A stretch of DNA of 64,000 bases from Curtobacterium sp. MCBA15_009 (GTDB lineage Bacteria; Actinomycetota; Actinomycetes; Actinomycetales; Microbacteriaceae), in contig NZ_MJGO01000023.1 in the NCBI RefSeq assembly GCF_001864895.1, positions 1-64,000 of the forward strand, in the 5' to 3' direction. Below are positions 25,559-32,985 of the stretch, one piece after another. Positions within the stretch are counted from its first letter, which is position 1. Every line of letters begins with the position of its first letter. A program made the position numbers and the translations under genes. Below the pieces are notes generated by a model that had not been told where the DNA came from, ran no database searches, and saw only the letters and a program-made list of their open reading frames with translations.

Positions 25559-25685
25559 GGGTGCAGTCCTTGACCATCAGGCAGACGAGCGGCAGGAAGA
25601 ACGGAAGGCGGCGGGAGCGTTCGCGGATCGTGCCGGAACCGTGCCACGGCACCTGATCCGAGCCTCGAGCAACGCCTGGAGAAAC

Positions 25686-25717
25686 ACGAAGACCCCCGGT
25701 TTCCCGGGGGTCTTCGT
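25686..25717 (-). terminator. terminator of the tRNA-Gly-Cys-Val array
   Basis: A 14-bp perfect stem (ACGAAGACCCCCGG with its complement) and a 4-base loop lie five bases past the 3' end of tRNA-Val(GAC) on the minus strand. Confidence 0.85.
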
Positions 25718-25722
25718 CGTGG

Positions 25723-25794
25723 TGGGCGATACTGGGATCGAACCAGTGACCTCTTCCGTGTCAGGGAAGCGCGCTACCGCTGCGCCAATCGCCC
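25723..25794 (-). tRNA. tRNA-Val(GAC)
   Basis: Acceptor stem GGGCGAT/ATCGCCC, anticodon arm CTTCC-CTGACAC-GGAAG giving anticodon GAC, and T-loop GTTCGATCC. CCA not encoded. Last gene of the minus-strand tRNA array. Confidence 0.96.
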
Positions 25795-25812
25795 AGAGGA
25801 GTGTGGAACTGG

Positions 25813-25883
25813 AGGTGGGGACGGGATTCGAACCCGCGTGGACGGCTTTGCAGGCCGCTGCCTAGCCTCTCGGCCACCCCACC
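25813..25883 (-). tRNA. tRNA-Cys(GCA)
   Basis: Acceptor stem GGTGGGG/CCCCACC, anticodon loop CTGCAAA giving GCA, T-loop GTTCGAATC. Discriminator T is followed by an encoded CCA (25810-25812). Confidence 0.96.
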
Positions 25884-25965
25884 ATCGAGGTTCACGTCTC
25901 CGTGAGTACCCGAACGGTGGGATACCCTCTGGTGAGTCGCGGTCTTCCGGAGAAGACCACACTCG

Positions 25966-26037
25966 AGCGGATGACGAGATTCGAACTCGCGACCCTCACC
26001 TTGGCAAGGTGATGCGCTACCACTGCGCCACATCCGC
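25966..26037 (-). tRNA. tRNA-Gly(GCC), second copy
   Basis: Sequence identical to the 8494-8565 gene including anticodon loop TTGCCAA. First gene of the array; a good promoter precedes it. Confidence 0.96.
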
Positions 26038-26072
26038 ACTTGTCGTTCCGCTGTCGCGGCGACGACGTAAAC

Positions 26073-26100
26073 TCTATACGCACCGGGGCACTTCCGCCAA
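26073..26100 (-). promoter_or_regulatory. promoter of the tRNA-Gly-Cys-Val array
   Basis: On the minus strand TTGGCG (complement of 26095-26100) and TATAGA (complement of 26073-26078) are separated by 16 bases, a near-consensus housekeeping promoter 36 bases upstream of tRNA-Gly. Confidence 0.65.
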
Positions 26101-26200
26101 AATCGATCCCGTTCACCGGGCGTGTCCCCCGTGTTCATGCGGATCGGGACCCCTCGCCAGGCCCGTCGGACGCCGCGCCACACCCGGGGCGCGCGCCGTG

Positions 26201-26230
26201 TTCGGTGCACCGCCGCAGATCCGCTACTAT
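26201..26230 (+). promoter_or_regulatory. promoter of tRNA-Val(CAC)
   Basis: TTCGGT (26201-26206) and TACTAT (26225-26230) with an 18-base spacer, 22 bases before the tRNA 5' end. Confidence 0.5.
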
Positions 26231-26252
26231 CGACTCGCACGAACAGTGCAGG

Positions 26253-26325
26253 GGGCGATTGGCGCAGTTGGTAGCGCGCTTCGTTCACACCGAAGAGGTC
26301 ATCAGTTCGAGTCTGGTATCGCCCA
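26253..26325 (+). tRNA. tRNA-Val(CAC)
   Basis: Acceptor stem GGGCGAT/ATCGCCC, anticodon arm CTTCG-TTCACAC-CGAAG giving CAC, T-loop GTTCGAGTC. Its acceptor and D arms match the opposite-strand tRNA-Val(GAC). Confidence 0.96.
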
Positions 26326-26333
26326 CCCTTGAC

Positions 26334-26367
26334 ACAAGAGCCCGACGCAGCAGCGTCGGGCTCTTGT
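26334..26367 (+). terminator. terminator of tRNA-Val(CAC)
   Basis: A 15-bp perfect stem (26334-26348 with 26353-26367), loop AGCA, eight bases after the tRNA. It separates the tRNA from jetA. Confidence 0.85.
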
Positions 26368-26426
26368 CATCTCATCGGTCCGCAGCACGCGGGCCGGACC
26401 ACCAGCACGATCGGACGAAGGGGCGC

Positions 26427-27953
26427 ATGACCGACGTCGACCTCGAGTTCGCCCGGGTCCGAGCGGTCCTCGACCGTCCGACCCTGCGGCTCATGTCCCG
26501 GCCGACCAGCGCCACGGTCCTCGCCGTGTTCCGCACGGTGTTCGACCGCGACGTGCAGTACGTCCCCGCCGACCGCATGCACCTGCAGGTCGAGGAGCAC
26601 GTCGCCCGCCTGCAGGCCGCCGGCGCACGCGTCCCCGCCAGCGAGCAGGCCGAGGGCGAGCAGGAGGCCCGACCGAACGGCCGCGCGCTGTGCCGCGAGT
26701 GGGTCGGTGCGCAGTGGCTCGTCCGCTCGAACTCCCCCGACGGCGACGAGCAGTACTCGCTGACGAGCCACGCGCTCGAAGCGCTGAGCCTCGTCGACGC
26801 CCTGTCGGCCGACCGCGCGCTCATCAGCGAGAGCCGGCTGGCGATGATCGTCGACGCGGTGCACCGGTGGGCGGCCCGCGCCGAGCCCGATCCCGACGTG
26901 CAGATCCGCCGGATCGACGCCCAGATCGCCGAGCTGCAGGCCGAGCGCGAGCGGCTCGAGCACGGCGACGACGTGGTGGCCGTCGACGACGACCGGATGC
27001 GCGACGGGTACACGAACATCTCGGACCTCATCCGCCAGCTGCCGAGCGACTTCAAGCGCGTCGAGGAAGCGGTCGCGACGATGCACCGCTCGATCGTCGA
27101 GGACTTCCGGCAAGAGGTCCGCCCCATCGGCGAGATCCTCGACGACTACCTGGCGCGCACGGACAACCTGATGGAGGCCACCCCCGAGGGCCGCGCCTTC
27201 GAGGGCGCGTTCGAGCTCCTCCGCGACGACGCCCTGCTGCTGCGGCTCCGCGACGACATCGCGACGATCCTGTCGCACCCGTTCGCGCAGGGGCTCGGCG
27301 CTGGCGAGCGGCGGGCGTTCCGCAACACCGTGACGATCCTGCGCCAGGGCATCGAGGACGTCCTCGCGCAGCGCCGCCAGCTCACCGCCACGCTCCGCGA
27401 CCAGATCGTCGCCCACGACGTGGTGCGCGACCGCGAGCTCGACGCCGTGCTCCGCTCGATCAACCGCGGCCTCGCGACGCTGATGGACCAGGGCGGCGCG
27501 CGCGACCGCATCCCGCTGCCGCTCCTGCCGGCGGCCGCCGAGGTCGGCACGCTGCGCGAGCGCTTCTACGACCCGGACGCCGAGTCCGTGCCGCCGCCCA
27601 TCGAGGAGCCCGACGACGACGTCTTCGAGGACCTCGACGTCGACATGCTCCGCAGGCACGGCGGCCCGCTCCTGACCGAGCTGCGCGCGGCGCTCCGCTT
27701 CGCCGAGGCCGACTCGAGCGTCGACGCGTTCCACGGGCTGCCGCCCGAGCAGCGGCGGCCGGTCGAGCTCTTCGGCCTGGCGCACCTGCTGACGGGGCGC
27801 GAGGACTTCGAGTCCGCCGCGCACGTCGCCGAGCACCGCACGGTCCGGCCCGACGGCAGCCCCGTCACCTTCCACATGCCCACCGCCGCTCTCGCCGACG
27901 AGCGCACACCGGTCGGCGACGCACACGACGAGAACGCACAGGAGGCACGGTGA
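26427..27953 (+). CDS. jetA: JetA (DUF3375), kleisin-like subunit of a Wadjet/MksBEF-type SMC complex
   Basis: A 508-residue DUF3375 protein. In Wadjet systems JetA is the MukF/kleisin-like subunit bridging the SMC heads. It starts DLEFARVRAVLDRPTLRLM, the family's opening, then WVGAQWLVRS and LTSHALEALSLVD of the N-terminal winged helix. A long helical section carries NISDLIRQLPSDFKRVEE and the coiled-coil TILRQGIEDVLAQRRQL. The C-terminal winged helix ends FGLAHLLTGREDF. ATG at 26427 has GAAGGGG upstream. It is 59 bases after the tRNA-Val terminator and overlaps jetB by four bases. Confidence 0.9.
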   Translation: MTDVDLEFARVRAVLDRPTLRLMSRPTSATVLAVFRTVFDRDVQYVPADRMHLQVEEHVARLQAAGARVPASEQAEGEQEARPNGRALCREWVGAQWLVRSNSPDGDEQYSLTSHALEALSLVDALSADRALISESRLAMIVDAVHRWAARAEPDPDVQIRRIDAQIAELQAERERLEHGDDVVAVDDDRMRDGYTNISDLIRQLPSDFKRVEEAVATMHRSIVEDFRQEVRPIGEILDDYLARTDNLMEATPEGRAFEGAFELLRDDALLLRLRDDIATILSHPFAQGLGAGERRAFRNTVTILRQGIEDVLAQRRQLTATLRDQIVAHDVVRDRELDAVLRSINRGLATLMDQGGARDRIPLPLLPAAAEVGTLRERFYDPDAESVPPPIEEPDDDVFEDLDVDMLRRHGGPLLTELRAALRFAEADSSVDAFHGLPPEQRRPVELFGLAHLLTGREDFESAAHVAEHRTVRPDGSPVTFHMPTAALADERTPVGDAHDENAQEAR

Positions 27954-28732
27954 GCGACACGACGCCGGCACCGGTCGACGACACGGTCCCCTACGACGAC
28001 CCCGCATCCGTGATGCAGGACGACGAGCGCGACGAGTCCAGCTTCGCCCTCTTCGAGGGCGACGAGGGCCGGCTCGACGAGCACCAGCGCCGCGCCCTGG
28101 TGGCCCTGCTGCGGCACTCGTACGTCAGCTCCCGCACGCACCCCGACGAGTGGCGGGCTGTCCTCGACGCCGAGTACCAGCTGCGGTCCCGCCTGAACGA
28201 CCTGTTCCTCGAGCTGCACGTCGACCGGGACCGCGAGGTCGCCTGGAAGCGCCAGGCCCGCTCGGAGAGCCAGCGCCGCACGTTCCCGACCCTGCTCCGC
28301 GACCTGCCGTACACCCGCGAGGAGACGATCGTCCTCGTCTACCTGCGGATGCGCCTGCGTGCCGACGCCCGACCGGGCCCGGACCAGGTCGTGGTCGACC
28401 GGTCCGAGATCCTCGGGCACGTGGCGGGCTTCCGTCCGGCGACCGCGACCGACCGCACCCGCGACGAGGGCCGGGTCGCCAAGGCCATCGAGCGTCTCGT
28501 CACCGCGCGCATCCTCATCCGCACCTCGGACCCGGACCGCTTCCGGGTGGCGAGCGTCGTCGAGGTGCTGCTCCCCCTGGAACGCCTGCTCGAACTCGAC
28601 GCCTGGTTGCGCACCACCACCGCGCAGACGGACGCGACCGCCCCGGGCGGCGAGCCGAGCGACGGCGACGACCCGGGCCTCCCGACCGACACCGACACCG
28701 ATACCGACGACGAAGGCGAGACGGAAGCGTGA
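27950..28732 (+). CDS. jetB: JetB (DUF4194), KITE-like subunit
   Basis: A 260-residue DUF4194 protein, the MukE/KITE-like partner that dimerises on the kleisin. Conserved features are LDEHQRRALVALLRHSYVS, LFLELHVDRDREVAWKRQAR, FPTLLRDLPYTREETIVLVYLR (the family's core strand-helix) and the C-terminal winged helix VAKAIERLVTARILIR. Both ends are acidic and low-complexity, the last 35 residues being mostly Asp, Thr, Glu and Pro. The GTG start and the stop each sit in 4-base overlaps with jetA and jetC. Confidence 0.9.
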   Translation: MSDTTPAPVDDTVPYDDPASVMQDDERDESSFALFEGDEGRLDEHQRRALVALLRHSYVSSRTHPDEWRAVLDAEYQLRSRLNDLFLELHVDRDREVAWKRQARSESQRRTFPTLLRDLPYTREETIVLVYLRMRLRADARPGPDQVVVDRSEILGHVAGFRPATATDRTRDEGRVAKAIERLVTARILIRTSDPDRFRVASVVEVLLPLERLLELDAWLRTTTAQTDATAPGGEPSDGDDPGLPTDTDTDTDDEGETEA

Positions 28733-31700
28733 CCGACACGTTCGCAACCCCCGCGCTGTTCGACACGGTCGCGCAGTGGCGCGCCGAGTCGATGCAGGTC
28801 GTCAACTGGGGTGGCTTCCACGGCCACCGGCAGGTCGAGCTGTCCGGCACGGCGACCCTCATCTCCGGCGCCTCGGGCACCGGCAAGTCCACCCTGATGG
28901 ACGCCTACCTGGCCGTGATGATGCCGTCCGACGTGCCGTTCAACGGCGCCTCGAACGACGCCACCACCGGTCGCGCCCGCAGCGCGGACCAGCGCAACCT
29001 GCTCACCTACCTGCGCGGCAAGGTCGACACCCGGCGCGACCCCGAGTCCGGGGCCCTGCGCGACGTGAACCTGCGCGGCGACGACCAGACCACGTGGGGT
29101 GCGGCGGCGGTCACGTTCCGGAACGACGACGAGCGGCGCTTCACGGTGCTGCGCGCGTACATCGTGCCGAAGCGCGCACGGGGCGTCGGCGACATCCAGA
29201 TGACCATGGCGACGGTGGACGACACCTTCGACCTGCGCCGGCTCGAGGAGTTCGTGCCGTCGCGGTTCCACCACCTCGAGCTGACCGGCCGGGTGCCCGG
29301 GCTCGTCATCCGCGACACCTACCAGGAGCTCGCGTACACGCTGCAGACCCGCCTCGGCATCGGCGACTCCGGCGGGGGCAACCGGGCGATGCGCCTGCTC
29401 GCCCGGATCCAGGCCGGCCAGCACCTACCGACCGTCGACGCGCTCTACAAGTCGCTCGTGCTCGAGACCCCCGGCACCTACGAGGCGGCCGACCGCGCCC
29501 TCGCGCACTTCTCGGCGCTCGACGAGGCGTACGAGGCGATGGACACCGAGGAACGCAAGGTGCGCATCCTCTCCCCCATCACCGACCTGCACGACGAGAT
29601 CGCGCGCGCGACCGAGGCCGCCGCGGCACTCGACGGCATCGCCACCGGCGCCGAGGTCTCCCCGTTCGCGCACTGGACCGCCACCCGGAAGCGTGCGCTG
29701 CTCGACGACGAGGTCGCCCGCAACGCGCGTGAGCGCACCGCGGCCCGCGCCGAGGTCGAGGCCGCCGAAGCCCGGCACACCGCGGTCGACATCGAGCTCC
29801 GCGACGCCGAGGCCCGGCTCCGCGACCAGGGCGGCAACGCGCTCGCGCACCTCGAGGACCGCATCGACCGGCTCGGCCGCGAACGCGACGCCGTGGTCCG
29901 CACCCGCACGACCTTCGACGAGCGCACCGCCGTGCTCGGGCTGTCGGCGTCGCTCTCGTCGGAAGCGGGCTTCACCAGCGCGCAGCGGGCGTCCCACGAC
30001 TTCCTCGGGACGTACGCGGCTGCGCGCTCGTCGTTGGACGACCGCCGCGACGCCCTGACCCGCGAGGAGTACCCGCTCCTCGACCGCGAGCGGTCCCTGC
30101 GCCAGGAGCGGCAGTCGCTCGAGCACCGGCAGGGCGCGATGCCGCTGCCGATGCACGAGGCCCGGCTCGCCATGGCCCGCGCCGCCGGCATCGACCCGTC
30201 CGAACTGCCGTTCGTGGCGGAGCTGCTCGACGTCCTGCCCAGCGAGGAGCGCTGGCGCACGGCCATCGAGTCCGTCCTGGCCCCCGTCGCCCGCACGCTG
30301 CTCGTCGACCAGGACCGCCTGGCCGACTTCAGCGAGGCGATCGACGCGCTGCGCCTGCCCGTCCGCGTGCAGTTCGAGGGCGTGCCGACCGGCCCGCACC
30401 TCGACCTCGACGGTGACCCGGCCATGGTCTCCGGCAAGCTCGCGATCAAGCCGTCGCCGTTCAGCACCTGGGTGCGCGAGCGGATCGAGTCGGACCGCAC
30501 CGACGCCCGCTGTGTCAGCTCGGCATCGGACCTCGGCGGCGGCGGACGGCGGGTCACCGAGTCCGGACAGCTGCGCGACGGCCGTCGTGGCGCGCACGGT
30601 GACCGCCGGCAGTCGAACGTCATCGGCTTCACGAACGAGGCCCGCGTCGCCGCGGTCGAGCAGGAGCTCGCCTCGATCGCGCAGGACCTCGCCACGCTCG
30701 AGGCCCGCCGCACCGACGTCGCGCAGGACCTCACCGCGCTCGACGTGCTCCGCGCCGCGCACCAGCACGTGGTCGACGTCACCTGGGCCGCGATCGACGT
30801 CTCCGGCACCGACGAGTCCCTCGCGCGCCTCGACGAGGAACGGCAGGCGCTGCTCTCCGCCGACGACGGGCTCCGGACCCTGCGTTCGGCGGTCAGTCGG
30901 CTCCGGGCGTCCCTCGACGAGGCGGCCGACCGCCGGGCCGCCGCACGCCGCTCCGTCACCCGGCTCGACGAGCGGCACGCCGTCCTCGTCGACGGCCAGG
31001 ACGCCGCCGCCGAGATCCTCGCGCGCTTCGACGACACCCCGGAGTCGCTGCCCGACGACGCGCAGGCCAGGCTCCTGTCCGAGACGTTCGACGAGGTCGG
31101 GGCGCCCGACGGCATCGACGGCTTCGACGACGCCACCCGCCGGCTCAAGCGCCGGCTCGAGGAACGGCTGACCCAGGCGCTCGACGGCGCCGCGGCGGCC
31201 TCGACCTCGTTGACGCTGACGTTCCAGCGGTACCAGGACGCCTGGCCCGACCCGAACCTCGGCACCGGGGTCGCGTCGTACCCGGACTACCACGCGGTCC
31301 TCGACCAGATCGTGGCGACCGGCCTGCACGCCCGGCGCAGCGAGTGGCGTCGACGGCTGTCGCAGTGGAGCGGCGAGGACCTCGTCCCGCTCGCCGGTGC
31401 CTTCGACCGCGCCGTCGTCGAGATCGAGGAACGCCTGGAACCGGTCAACGAGATCCTGCGGGAGCTGCCCTTCGGCGCGAACCGGGACCGCCTGAAGATC
31501 CAGATCCGCCGGGTCACCCGCGAGGACGTCACCGCCTTCCGCCGCGAGCTCCGCGCCCTGTCTGCCTCGGTCGACACCGAGCTGACCGACGACGTGCTCG
31601 AGACCCGGTTCCGCCGGCTCCGGCGCTTCATGGCCGTCATCCGGCCCGACCCGTCCGTGCCGCGCGGCGGCCGGACCACGCAGCGCGACGCGGTGCTCGA

Positions 31701-32106
31701 CGTCCGCCGGCACATGGAGATCACGGCCGTCCGGTACGACACGTCCGGTGCCGACCTCGGCGTCTACTCGTCGCTCGGCGACAAGTCGGGCGGCGAGACG
31801 CAGGAGCTCGTGGCGTTCATCGTCGGCGCGGCCCTGCGGTACCAGCTCGGCGACGAGACCCGGCCCCGGCCCCGGTTCGCGCCGGTGTTCCTCGACGAGG
31901 CGTTCATCAAGGCGGACTCGGAGTTCGCCGGCCGTGCGGTCACCGCGTGGCTCCGGCTCGGGTTCCAGCTCGTCGTCAGCGCACCGCTCGACAAGGTCAC
32001 GGCGCTCGAGCCGTCGATGGAGCGACTCCTGTCCATGCGCAAGCACCCCGAGACCGGCCACTCGTCCATCACCGAGATCGCCCGCGTGGAGCCCGCCGCC
32101 GTCTGA
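28729..32106 (+). CDS. jetC: JetC, SMC/MukB-like ATPase
   Basis: A 1125-residue SMC-like ATPase. The N-terminal head has Walker A GASGTGKST (47-55). Two long coiled-coil stretches (about 290-450 and 620-800) flank a hinge-like middle containing ESGQLRDGRRGAHGDRRQSN, a conserved JetC/MksB-type motif. The C-terminal head has the signature DKSGGETQEL (from about 1018) and Walker B FAPVFLDEA (about 1050-1058), followed by LVVSAPLDKV. All ATPase residues appear intact. In Wadjet this motor extrudes plasmid DNA and brings it to JetD for cutting. Here no jetD follows; the sequence turns into noncoding repeats right after the stop. Confidence 0.9.
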   Translation: MTDTFATPALFDTVAQWRAESMQVVNWGGFHGHRQVELSGTATLISGASGTGKSTLMDAYLAVMMPSDVPFNGASNDATTGRARSADQRNLLTYLRGKVDTRRDPESGALRDVNLRGDDQTTWGAAAVTFRNDDERRFTVLRAYIVPKRARGVGDIQMTMATVDDTFDLRRLEEFVPSRFHHLELTGRVPGLVIRDTYQELAYTLQTRLGIGDSGGGNRAMRLLARIQAGQHLPTVDALYKSLVLETPGTYEAADRALAHFSALDEAYEAMDTEERKVRILSPITDLHDEIARATEAAAALDGIATGAEVSPFAHWTATRKRALLDDEVARNARERTAARAEVEAAEARHTAVDIELRDAEARLRDQGGNALAHLEDRIDRLGRERDAVVRTRTTFDERTAVLGLSASLSSEAGFTSAQRASHDFLGTYAAARSSLDDRRDALTREEYPLLDRERSLRQERQSLEHRQGAMPLPMHEARLAMARAAGIDPSELPFVAELLDVLPSEERWRTAIESVLAPVARTLLVDQDRLADFSEAIDALRLPVRVQFEGVPTGPHLDLDGDPAMVSGKLAIKPSPFSTWVRERIESDRTDARCVSSASDLGGGGRRVTESGQLRDGRRGAHGDRRQSNVIGFTNEARVAAVEQELASIAQDLATLEARRTDVAQDLTALDVLRAAHQHVVDVTWAAIDVSGTDESLARLDEERQALLSADDGLRTLRSAVSRLRASLDEAADRRAAARRSVTRLDERHAVLVDGQDAAAEILARFDDTPESLPDDAQARLLSETFDEVGAPDGIDGFDDATRRLKRRLEERLTQALDGAAAASTSLTLTFQRYQDAWPDPNLGTGVASYPDYHAVLDQIVATGLHARRSEWRRRLSQWSGEDLVPLAGAFDRAVVEIEERLEPVNEILRELPFGANRDRLKIQIRRVTREDVTAFRRELRALSASVDTELTDDVLETRFRRLRRFMAVIRPDPSVPRGGRTTQRDAVLDVRRHMEITAVRYDTSGADLGVYSSLGDKSGGETQELVAFIVGAALRYQLGDETRPRPRFAPVFLDEAFIKADSEFAGRAVTAWLRLGFQLVVSAPLDKVTALEPSMERLLSMRKHPETGHSSITEIARVEPAAV

Positions 32107-32534
32107 CGGCGGTGGGGCTGGGCAGGCAGGCCGGGCGGGCGGGGCGGCGGCCGGTCGTGTCGACTGGTCGCGACACCCCACTCAGGTCCGCCGAGCGGGC
32201 GCGAACTGTCGGCTGGCGCCCGCGCCGCCGACAGTTCCTGACCACCCGAGGCGGTGGCGGCGGGGTGTCCTGGCCGCTCGGCGGCCGCCCCGGACGCGGC
32301 CGGCGCCGGCCTGGAGGCGCGGTGCCAGCCCGCCACGGGCCTCCCGACCGTCGCCCCGCCAGTCACGACACCCCGCTCGCCTCCGCGCGCCGGTCACGAC
32401 GCGTCGCCTGGTGACGCCTCAGCTGAGGGCCTTCGGCCGCCCGGCGCGCGACCGGCGACGTGTCCTGACCGCCCGGCGGCCGGGCGTCGGCGTGTCGACA
32501 GGGACGGCTCAGACGTTCCGAGACCACCCACCGG
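32107..32534. repeat. repeat-rich noncoding region after jetC
   Basis: No gene is supported in these 428 bases. GAACTGTCGGC (32203-32213) and GCCGACAGTTC (32227-32237) form a perfect 11-bp inverted repeat that echoes the AACTGTCGCTT motif of the 61-755 array. GTCGCGACACCCC-type motifs recur (about 32168, 32264, 32363). A REP-like element in reverse orientation spans about 32309-32350 (CTGGAGGCGCGG then GCCACGGGCCTCCCG). Fragments of jetD could not be recognised in any frame. Confidence 0.7.
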
Positions 32535-32540
32535 TACGGT
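32535..32540 (+). promoter_or_regulatory. -10 element TACGGT for a leaderless mRNA
   Basis: TACGGT, six bases, then the GTG of the 94-residue gene. No ribosome site is present, which fits a leaderless transcript. Confidence 0.55.
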
Positions 32541-32546
32541 GGGCGC

Positions 32547-32831
32547 GTGTTCGGACGACGCTCCCCCAGCCCCCGCCCCGACGACCGCCCCGGGCTCGGG
32601 ATCGGCGCCCTCGTGCAGGTGGTCGACACCGACCGCGGCGGCGAGCAGTGGGCCGACGAGCCGATCGGCGTGATCGTGGCGCCGGGCGGCAGCCAGATCG
32701 GCGGGCTGCAGCGCACCTGGACCGTCGCGTTCGAGGAGCCCGCATGGACGAAGGACGGCCGCGGCCCCTTCGAGCGCGCGACCGTCCTGAGTCGTCAACT
32801 GGTGCCGGTCACGACCGACACCGCGGAGTAG
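32547..32831 (+). CDS. small hypothetical protein, 94 aa
   Basis: A 94-residue soluble protein. A Pro/Arg-rich start precedes a compact beta-type region (LGIGALVQVVDTDRGGEQW, DEPIGVIVAPGGSQ, RTWTVAFEEPAW). This looks like a small SH3-like barrel but no named family is recognised. GTG start with a leaderless-type -10 element. Its stop is seven bases from the convergent 35-residue gene. Confidence 0.65.
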   Translation: MFGRRSPSPRPDDRPGLGIGALVQVVDTDRGGEQWADEPIGVIVAPGGSQIGGLQRTWTVAFEEPAWTKDGRGPFERATVLSRQLVPVTTDTAE

Positions 32832-32837
32832 TCCGGG

Positions 32838-32945
32838 TCAGTACTCTTCGGACCCGCTCTTCATCATGGCGGCGACGGCCATGCAGCAGCCCACGCCGCC
32901 GAGCACGCCGACGCCGATGATGATGCCTGCGATGAGTTCGAGCAT
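32838..32945 (-). CDS. 35-residue single-helix membrane microprotein
   Basis: ATG at 32945 behind AAGGAGT, an excellent ribosome site with six-base spacing. It encodes MLELIAGIIIGVGVLGGVG, then CCMAVAAMMKSGSEEY and a TGA stop. The first 28 residues are one hydrophobic, glycine-rich helix with a Cys-Cys pair; the tail is polar. The site and the protein-like pattern make it credible despite its size. No known family can be asserted. Confidence 0.6.
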   Translation of the reverse strand: MLELIAGIIIGVGVLGGVGCCMAVAAMMKSGSEEY

Positions 32946-32985
32946 GGGGTGACTCCTTGGTTGCGAGCGTACGGCTGGTCTCAGG

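Noticed and set aside
25565-25680. A possible gene between the 142-residue gene and the tRNA array
   Set aside because: Only short frames with no ribosome site; the interval holds the tRNA terminator next to it.
8494-26037. Identical tRNA-Gly copies as evidence of a mobile element between them
   Set aside because: Duplicate tRNA-Gly(GCC) genes are ordinary; no integrase, direct repeat or att-like structure flanks the region.
31748-32920. A plus-strand frame crossing the jetC end, considered as a jetD remnant
   Set aside because: It is an alternative frame of jetC and then repeat DNA, with no DUF3322/DUF2220-like motif.
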